Assembly (NCBI GenBank): GCA_045542115.1
Contig: JAZQKK010000014.1
Coordinates: 124,001 to 188,000 of the forward strand
Direction of reading: 5' to 3'
DNA from: RGIG995 sp045542115
Lineage (GTDB): Bacteria > Bacillota > Clostridia > Oscillospirales > UBA644
Length of the DNA: 64,000 bases
Below, in pieces: positions 58,980 through 64,000 of the stretch. The notes beneath the pieces are model-generated. The model made no database searches, was not told the DNA's origin, and saw only the letters and a list, made by a program, of their open reading frames with translations. Position 1 is the first letter of the stretch, and each line of letters opens with the position of its first letter. A program made the position numbers and the translations under genes.

Positions 58980-59978
58980 ATGAAGATTTTAGCCATTGAA
59001 AGTTCCTGTGACGAGACCGCGGCCGCTTTGGTAGAAGACGGACGGACCATCCTGCGCAACGAGGTGATCTCTCAGATCCCCATTCACGAACGGTACGGAG
59101 GCGTCGTGCCGGAAATCGCTTCCCGCTGTCATATTGAAGCCATTGAACCCCTGGTGGAACGTACTCTGCAAGGGGAACTTCCGGATGCCATCGCCGTCAC
59201 CTACGCTCCCGGACTTATCGGAGCTCTGTTGGTGGGGGTAAATTATGCAAAAAGCCTGGCGTTTACCTTGGGGATTCCTTTGATTCCCGTTCACCATCTG
59301 CGGGGGCACGTCGCGTCGAATTATCTGTCCCACCCCGATTTGAAGCCTCCGTTTACAGCGCTGATCGCTTCGGGAGGACACAGCCATATCGTTCACGTAA
59401 AATCTTACACGGACTATGAAATCTTGGGCAAGACCCGGGATGATGCGGCGGGAGAAGCCTTTGATAAATCCGCCCGGATTTTGAATTTGGGATACCCCGG
59501 CGGTCCAAAGATTCAAAAAGCGGCGGAAACGGGAAATCCCAATGCAATCCCCTTTCCCCAAGTACATTTTAAAGATGCCCCCTACGATTTCAGTTTTTCC
59601 GGCGTAAAAACGGCGGTAGTCAACTACGCCCACACGGCAAAACAACGGGGAGAAGCAATCAACGCACCGGACCTTGCCGCATCTTTTACGAAGGCCGTCT
59701 GTTCGGTTTTGACCGAAAAGAGTGTACTTGCGGCAAAGAACACCACCGGTCGGTTAGTGCTTGCCGGAGGGGTATCCGCAAATCGAAATTTGCGGGAAAT
59801 GATGGAAAAAACCTGTAACGAACAAGGAATTGAGCTTTTCCTTCCCCGGACGGATTTGTGCGGAGACAACGCCGCAATGATCGCATCCCAGGGCTTTTAC
59901 GAATATCAGGCCGGTCATCTGGCAAAAACCGACCTGAACGCCTATGCGACAATGCCGGTGGACGCCCCTGTTTGGTAA
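58980..59978 (+). CDS. tsaD: tRNA N6-adenosine threonylcarbamoyltransferase
   Basis: Transfers threonylcarbamoyl to A37 of ANN-reading tRNAs, together with TsaB and TsaE. The 332 residues start ILAIESSCDETAAALVEDG and contain the metal-binding histidines in PVHHLRGHVAS (His106, His110), the IASGGHSHI loop, the DDAAGEAFDK segment and LAGGVSANR. The frame runs back to 58920 but the ATG at 58980 begins at the conserved ILAIESS. This is the orthodox copy; a paralogue lies at 2146-3072. Confidence 0.96.
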   Translation: MKILAIESSCDETAAALVEDGRTILRNEVISQIPIHERYGGVVPEIASRCHIEAIEPLVERTLQGELPDAIAVTYAPGLIGALLVGVNYAKSLAFTLGIPLIPVHHLRGHVASNYLSHPDLKPPFTALIASGGHSHIVHVKSYTDYEILGKTRDDAAGEAFDKSARILNLGYPGGPKIQKAAETGNPNAIPFPQVHFKDAPYDFSFSGVKTAVVNYAHTAKQRGEAINAPDLAASFTKAVCSVLTEKSVLAAKNTTGRLVLAGGVSANRNLREMMEKTCNEQGIELFLPRTDLCGDNAAMIASQGFYEYQAGHLAKTDLNAYATMPVDAPVW

Positions 59979-60031
59979 CTTCGAATCTTTGTTCGATTTT
60001 TTGTTCTACGAATGTAATACATAGGACACAA

Positions 60032-60080
60032 AAAAGAGTTATAATGAAGATGAAAGCTTCACTATAACTCTTTTCTTTTT
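60032..60080. terminator. Long inverted repeat, probable terminator of tsaD
   Basis: AAAAGAGTTATAATGAAG and CTTCACTATAACTCTTTT are 18-base inverted arms with one mismatch and a seven-base loop, followed by TCTTTTTT. It lies just before the ribosome binding site of the next gene. Confidence 0.75.
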
Positions 60081-60091
60081 TGAGGAAAACG

Positions 60092-60463
60092 ATGGCAGGA
60101 ACAAGAAAATACTGTTGTAATAAATACGTTGAGAGGGTCATTGAAGAGTACCCTCACACACAATTTGAAAAAGCAGTCAAACGGTTAAGCGAAATGCCGC
60201 CTTCCGACCCGAGAATCAATACCGACCGCATCTATCAGCGGCTTATTTTTAATCGGGAAGCGATGGAGGGAGCGATGAATCGCATTTTGTGGTACCCCAA
60301 CGGGGAAAAGATCTTCGACCTTTTGCAACTGGTCTATTGGTCGAAGACTCACTCGGAAGTACAGGCCGCCTTGGAATTGAATCTTCTCCCCCAGGATGCG
60401 GAAAAACTGCTTCGTCAATTCCGCATTATCCTATACGATGAGTTGGGCTTGATTTTGCCCTGA
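60092..60463 (+). CDS. ArpU-like or DUF1492-like small helical protein
   Basis: A 123-residue helical protein (residues 10-35, 50-70 and 90-118 predicted helical) with a C-terminal half (LLQLVYWSKTHSEVQAALELNL, then AEKLLRQFRIILYDELGLI) that recalls the sigma-like C-domains of ArpU/DUF1492 proteins, which often occur in phage late operons. Identity to a named family is weak. ATG at 60092 with GAGG six bases upstream. It overlaps the convergent ParB-like gene by 33 bases. Confidence 0.6.
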   Translation: MAGTRKYCCNKYVERVIEEYPHTQFEKAVKRLSEMPPSDPRINTDRIYQRLIFNREAMEGAMNRILWYPNGEKIFDLLQLVYWSKTHSEVQAALELNLLPQDAEKLLRQFRIILYDELGLILP

Positions 60464-61252
60464 TTCCTTTGCAATCTCAATCCGATAAACAATTTTGGAA
60501 AGGTCTTCCGACGTTTCGCAATGGGTCTCAAAGCCGGAATTTTTCATTAAATCCACCGTTCGGTTGATGGAATTCAGATACAACCGCAAGTCCCGGCAAA
60601 AGCCCTTGCAGAAGGATTCTTTTTTCCCCGGCTTCTGCACGGGTTCTTTCTTCAATTTTTCGATATACGCTTCCATTTGTGCCACACGGTAAGACCGGGC
60701 AATCGTGGTCTTTAAGACCTGTCGCCGTAACGTCTCCCCTTCCACCGACAACAAGGCCCGGGCGTGACGCTCAGACAGGCGGGCGGCAAGGATTTTTTCC
60801 CGAAGATACGGAGAGAGTTGTAGCAACCGAAGTTTGTTGGCTACGGCAGATTGGCTTTTCCCCAATTTTTCCGCCAATTGGTCTTGCGTCAGACGTAATA
60901 GCTGTGTGACCCGTAACATTTGCTCGGCTTCTTGAAAGTAATTCAGATTTTTCCGCTGTAAATTTTCCGAGAGAGAAAGCAACGCCGCCTCGCCCCGGTT
61001 GGAATCGGTAACGATGCAGGGAATTTTTTCAAATTCCAGCCGCTGGGCCGCAAGATATCGCCGTGCCCCGGAAACGATTTCATAGACCCCCTCTCCGCAA
61101 TACCGCACCGTCAACGGATGCACCAATCCCACCTGACGGATATTGTCGCACAGACCGTCGATGTCGGACGGCTCCGACTCCCGGGGGCGGTTTCGCATTT
61201 TCAGTGACGATAACGGGATTTCCCGATAAACTTTCCCTGTAAAACGATACAT
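60431..61252 (-). CDS. ParB/Noc-like DNA-binding protein
   Basis: A 273-residue ParB/Spo0J/Noc family protein: N-terminal CTP-binding domain with a GERR-like SGARRYLAAQR motif and ENLQRKNLNYFQEAE, a helix-turn-helix (LTQDQLAEKLGKSQSAVANKLRLLQL) and a C-terminal region for dimerisation. Noc is as likely as Spo0J, because no parA gene lies beside it and no parS-like site was seen. ATG at 61252 with AAGGAGG six bases upstream. Confidence 0.85.
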   Translation of the reverse strand: MYRFTGKVYREIPLSSLKMRNRPRESEPSDIDGLCDNIRQVGLVHPLTVRYCGEGVYEIVSGARRYLAAQRLEFEKIPCIVTDSNRGEAALLSLSENLQRKNLNYFQEAEQMLRVTQLLRLTQDQLAEKLGKSQSAVANKLRLLQLSPYLREKILAARLSERHARALLSVEGETLRRQVLKTTIARSYRVAQMEAYIEKLKKEPVQKPGKKESFCKGFCRDLRLYLNSINRTVDLMKNSGFETHCETSEDLSKIVYRIEIAKESGQNQAQLIV

Positions 61253-61471
61253 TTTGAACCTCCTTGTTTTTTGTGTTGTGTGTCATAACGCCGTTGGTTC
61301 CGGCATAGGTTTATTATACTACCGCCATTTTGCGGATTTTAGCAAACGGTGGATGGGGTTTTCTCCCTTCTGCGCACCCCCTCGACAACTCTGTGGCGTT
61401 TCGCCAAAAGATTCCGACGAAGAATCTCGGAAGAAGGCGAAGGAAGAAGATAAGATATTCCGGGGGAAAAC
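61253..61471. other. Intergenic region between the ParB-like gene and the cation transporter
   Basis: About 270 bases without a convincing gene. It holds a probable -10 for the ParB-like gene (minus strand TATAAT, 61313-61318) and two small hairpins on the plus strand, GGCG/CGCC (near 61393) and TTCCGA/TCGGAA (near 61411-61431). No known riboswitch was recognised. Confidence 0.5.
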
Positions 61472-61500
61472 TTGACAAAAAACGAGATTCGTGCTATACT
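61472..61500 (+). promoter_or_regulatory. Promoter of the cation diffusion facilitator gene
   Basis: TTGACA (61472-61477), 17 bases, TATACT (61495-61500). Confidence 0.9.
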
Positions 61501-61525
61501 GTCACAACGAAAGGTAGGTCACACT

Positions 61526-62692
61526 ATGGTATCGCTTCTCTCCCGATGGTTTATCCGGGACCGACAGAACGTCAAAGACCCCGCCGTGCGGCAAAAATAC
61601 GGCGTCTTGTGCGGGATCCTCGGAATCATCTTAAATTTACTGCTCTTTGCCGGAAAAGTGTTTGCCGGGCTGTTTTCCGGCTCTATCGCCATTACCGCAG
61701 ATGCATTCAACAACCTGTCTGACGCCGGGTCTTCCCTGATCACGCTGGTGGGATTCCGTCTTGCGGGACAAAAACCCGACCCGCAACATCCCTTCGGTCA
61801 CGGACGGTTTGAATACATTTCCGGTCTTTTGGTTTCGATGCTGATCCTTTTAATGGGCTTTGAGTTGGGAAAATCTTCGGTTGAGAAGATCATCCATCCC
61901 GAAGCCGTTCAAATCAGTTGGCTGACCACGGGGATCCTTTTGGCTTCCGTTGCTGTTAAAATTTATATGGGTCTCTATAACCATTCCGTGGGCAAAAAGA
62001 TAAATTCTGCGGCAATGATGGCCACGATGACCGATTCTTTGGGAGACGCGGTAGCCACCTCTGCGGTATTGATCGCCACGGCCATCGGACATTTTACCGA
62101 ACTGAACGTGGACGGATACTGCGGGGTCGCGGTGGCGATAATGATTTTCATTGCCGGCTTCCGCTCCGCCAAGGAAACGGTGTCCCCCCTCTTGGGGCAG
62201 CCACCGGAACCGGAATTTGTCCGACAGATCGAAGCCCTCGTAACGGCACACGAAGAAGTGGCCGGGATTCACGATTTAATTGTGAACGATTACGGACCGG
62301 GGCGGAAAATCGTCTCCCTTCACGCAGAAGTTCCGGCGGATGCGGATATTTGGGAAGCCCACGACTTAATCGATAATATCGAACAAGAAATCTCTACGAC
62401 CTTAGGGTGTACCGCTGTCATTCATATGGACCCCATCGTAACCAAAGATGAAACCACAGTAGCCCTGCGAAACGCCATCAAGGAAGAGGTGAAAACCATT
62501 CACCCGGGCATTACCATTCACGATTTCCGCGCCGTTCCGGGGCCGACTCATACCAACGTGATCTTCGACGCGGTTCTCCCCTTCGACAGTAAATTGAGTG
62601 AAGAAGAAGCCGGAGAAAAGATTCGCCGACTGGTCGCCGAACGACATAGCGGCGTGCGAGCGGTGATTCAAATTGACCGCAGCTACACCTAA
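61526..62692 (+). CDS. Cation diffusion facilitator family transporter
   Basis: A 388-residue metal/proton antiporter of the CDF family with six membrane helices. The metal-site residues lie in ITADAFNNLSDAGSS (helix II) and TMTDSLGDAVAT (helix V); these Asp-rich sites, without the usual His, suggest manganese or another metal and not zinc. A cytosolic C-terminal domain follows (about 215-388), longer than the usual ferredoxin-like domain, possibly two repeats. ATG at 61526 with AAAGGTAGG upstream. Monocistronic. Confidence 0.92.
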   Translation: MVSLLSRWFIRDRQNVKDPAVRQKYGVLCGILGIILNLLLFAGKVFAGLFSGSIAITADAFNNLSDAGSSLITLVGFRLAGQKPDPQHPFGHGRFEYISGLLVSMLILLMGFELGKSSVEKIIHPEAVQISWLTTGILLASVAVKIYMGLYNHSVGKKINSAAMMATMTDSLGDAVATSAVLIATAIGHFTELNVDGYCGVAVAIMIFIAGFRSAKETVSPLLGQPPEPEFVRQIEALVTAHEEVAGIHDLIVNDYGPGRKIVSLHAEVPADADIWEAHDLIDNIEQEISTTLGCTAVIHMDPIVTKDETTVALRNAIKEEVKTIHPGITIHDFRAVPGPTHTNVIFDAVLPFDSKLSEEEAGEKIRRLVAERHSGVRAVIQIDRSYT

Positions 62693-62696
62693 AAAT

Positions 62697-62730
62697 AAAA
62701 TCCTTTCGGAATTCCGAAAGGATTTTTTTG
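62697..62730 (+). terminator. Terminator of the cation transporter gene
   Basis: Palindrome AAAATCCTTTCGGA/TCCGAAAGGATTTT followed by TTT on the plus strand. Confidence 0.92.
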
Positions 62731-62760
62731 CACAAAAATGGAAAATTTTCTTGAATTATA

Positions 62761-62789
62761 TTGATTTTTCCCCGAATTTGCAGTATAAT
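62761..62789 (+). promoter_or_regulatory. Promoter of typA
   Basis: TTGATT (62761-62766), 17 bases, TATAAT (62784-62789). Confidence 0.8.
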
Positions 62790-62837
62790 ATATGTTTGTA
62801 ATCAAGATATGTAAAACATAGGAAAGGAAGTATTTCT

Positions 62838-64000
62838 ATGGTTCGTGAAGATTTAAGAAATATTGCCATTATCGCCCACGTTGACCACGGGAAAACCACC
62901 CTGGTGGACGAAATGCTGAAACAAGGTGGGGTCTTCCGGGAAAACCAGGAAGTGAACGACCGGGTAATGGACTCCAACGCCATTGAACGGGAGCGGGGCA
63001 TTACCATTTTAGCCAAGAACACCGCAGTAAAATACAAGGACAAAAAAATCAACATCGTTGACACCCCCGGCCACGCCGACTTCGGGGGCGAGGTAGAGCG
63101 CATCCTGAAAATGGTCAACGGCGTTTTGCTTTTGGTCGATGCCTTTGAAGGGCCGATGCCTCAAACCCGGTTTGTGCTCCAAAAAGCGTTGGAACTGGGC
63201 CATAAGGTCATTATCGTTGTCAACAAAGTCGACCGTCCCGACGCCCGACCCACGGAAGTCGTGGACGAAGTTCTGGAATTATTGCTGGACTTGGATGCCA
63301 CCGACGAACAGTTGGATTCTCCCGTCATTTTTGCTTCGGGAAGAACCGGGGTTGCCGGGCTTTCCCCCGACGGCGAAATGAAAGATTTCATCCCCCTTCT
63401 GGATGCTATCGTCGATTATTTCGACCCCCCGAAGGGCGAAGACGATGCCCCCTTGCAAATGCTGGTCTCCTCCATCGACTATAACGAATACGTGGGACGT
63501 ATTGCTATCGGTCGGGTGGAACGAGGGATAATGAAACTGAATCAGGACGTTGTCCTTTGCGATTATCACGGTTCGAGACCCAGTTCCAAGGCAAAAATCG
63601 TCTCGATGTATCAGTTTGAGGGCCTGAATCGCGTTCCGTGTACCGAAGCAAAGCCCGGAGATATCGTCTGCGTTTCGGGAATTGAGAGCGTTACCATTGG
63701 GGATACCATCTGTGCCCCCGACGCCGTAGAACCCCTTCCCTTTGTGAAAATTTCCGAGCCTACGATGGAAATGACCTTTATGGTCAACGACTCCCCCTTT
63801 GCGGGCCGGGAAGGAAAATACGTCACGTCCCGGAATCTGCGGGCCAGATTGTATAAAGAACTGCTGAAAGACGTTTCTTTACGGGTCAGCGATACCGATT
63901 CCACCGAAGCCTTTAAAGTTTGCGGCCGAGGAGAAATGCACCTTTCCATTCTCATTGAAAATATGCGGCGGGAAGGATTTGAATTCCAGGTCAGCACCCC
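62838..64000 (+). CDS. typA: GTPase TypA/BipA, C-terminus cut by window edge
   Basis: Ribosome-associated translational GTPase tied to 50S assembly and stress. The 387 codons visible include G1 (AHVDHGKTT), switch I (ERERGITILAKN), G3 (DTPGHADFGGEVER), G4 (NKVDRPDARP) and the start of the second and third domains (FKVCGRGEMHLSILIENMRREGFEF). About 220 residues should lie beyond 64000. ATG at 62838 with AAAGGAAG upstream. Confidence 0.95.
   Translation, partial: MVREDLRNIAIIAHVDHGKTTLVDEMLKQGGVFRENQEVNDRVMDSNAIERERGITILAKNTAVKYKDKKINIVDTPGHADFGGEVERILKMVNGVLLLVDAFEGPMPQTRFVLQKALELGHKVIIVVNKVDRPDARPTEVVDEVLELLLDLDATDEQLDSPVIFASGRTGVAGLSPDGEMKDFIPLLDAIVDYFDPPKGEDDAPLQMLVSSIDYNEYVGRIAIGRVERGIMKLNQDVVLCDYHGSRPSSKAKIVSMYQFEGLNRVPCTEAKPGDIVCVSGIESVTIGDTICAPDAVEPLPFVKISEPTMEMTFMVNDSPFAGREGKYVTSRNLRARLYKELLKDVSLRVSDTDSTEAFKVCGRGEMHLSILIENMRREGFEFQVST

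Noticed and set aside
60431..61525. parS or Noc-binding sites near the ParB-like gene
   Set aside because: No TGTTTCACGTGAAACA-like or ATTTCCCGGGAAAT-like palindrome was seen in or beside the gene.
1..64000. CRISPR arrays, insertion sequences, prophage or integrase signatures
   Set aside because: No regularly spaced direct repeats, transposase or integrase frames and no att-like duplications at either tRNA were noticed. The single ArpU-like gene is not enough to claim phage remnants.

Overview
The window looks like a chromosomal segment of a spore-forming Clostridia bacterium, probably a gut lineage near Oscillospirales. Three things support this. There are sporulation genes (spoIIIAA to spoIIIAH, spoVAC-AD-AEb, spoIVFA-FB, a cwlD-type amidase). 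Most intergenic gaps hold consensus Gram-positive promoters (TTGACA-type box, 17 bp, TATAAT) and purine-rich ribosome binding sites. A queT gene sits behind a leader that resembles a preQ1 riboswitch. No phage, insertion sequence, CRISPR array or rRNA operon was seen. Most of the segment is housekeeping core genome. Many genes start with GTG or TTG, or further inside the frame than the longest reading frame suggests, so starts were chosen by ribosome binding site.

Region by region: 1-14.5 kb is almost all minus strand. It carries the sporulation channel operon spoIIIAA-AH, then asp23-like, nusB, a TsaD paralogue, xseA, xseB and ispA (cut by the left edge). Upstream lie spoVAC-AD-AEb and a four-gene set: glycerol-1-phosphate dehydrogenase-like, endonuclease IV-like TIM barrel, M24 peptidase and a small PH/GRAM-like membrane protein. 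A tRNA-Gln follows. At 14.9-19.8 kb lies a 1649-residue lipoprotein that combines a glycoside hydrolase family 2 scaffold lacking its catalytic residues with a ricin-type lectin tail. At 20-26 kb are proS, two Gfo/Idh/MocA oxidoreductases, a sugar isomerase-like TIM barrel and a divergent AraC regulator; the last two share a perfect palindrome that forms two mirror-image promoters.

The 26-38.6 kb part holds efp, cwlD, hemW, lepA, a NYN-nuclease/terpenoid-cyclase-fold/esterase cluster, a DMT permease, a DUF4870-like protein, tRNA-Thr, rodA, spoIVFA-FB, a DUF4364 regulator, a DivIVA-like coiled-coil protein and a 35-residue membrane peptide. From 38.7 to 50.5 kb come a third Gfo/Idh/MocA protein, a GNAT, a G5/3D-domain wall protein behind an unassigned structured leader, rplM-rpsI, rqcH, a Nif3-family gene, trmK, a DUF1858 gene, a parvulin foldase lipoprotein and a three-LamG surface protein. 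From 50.6 kb to the right edge come a radical SAM/DUF2344 pair, queT-galU, a two-component system with an epimerase gene, a MecA-like adaptor, tsaD, an ArpU-like small protein, a ParB/Noc-like protein, a cation efflux protein and typA (cut by the right edge).

Together the genes cover spore engulfment and germination, wall synthesis and remodelling (rodA, 3D protein, amidase, galU), translation quality control (efp, lepA, typA, rqcH, proS), tRNA modification (both TsaD proteins, trmK, queT) and sugar-derivative oxidation. The points most worth a second look are the apparently dead GH2 lectin protein, the mirror-image promoter, the structured RNA upstream of the 3D gene, the queT-galU coupling and the second TsaD.
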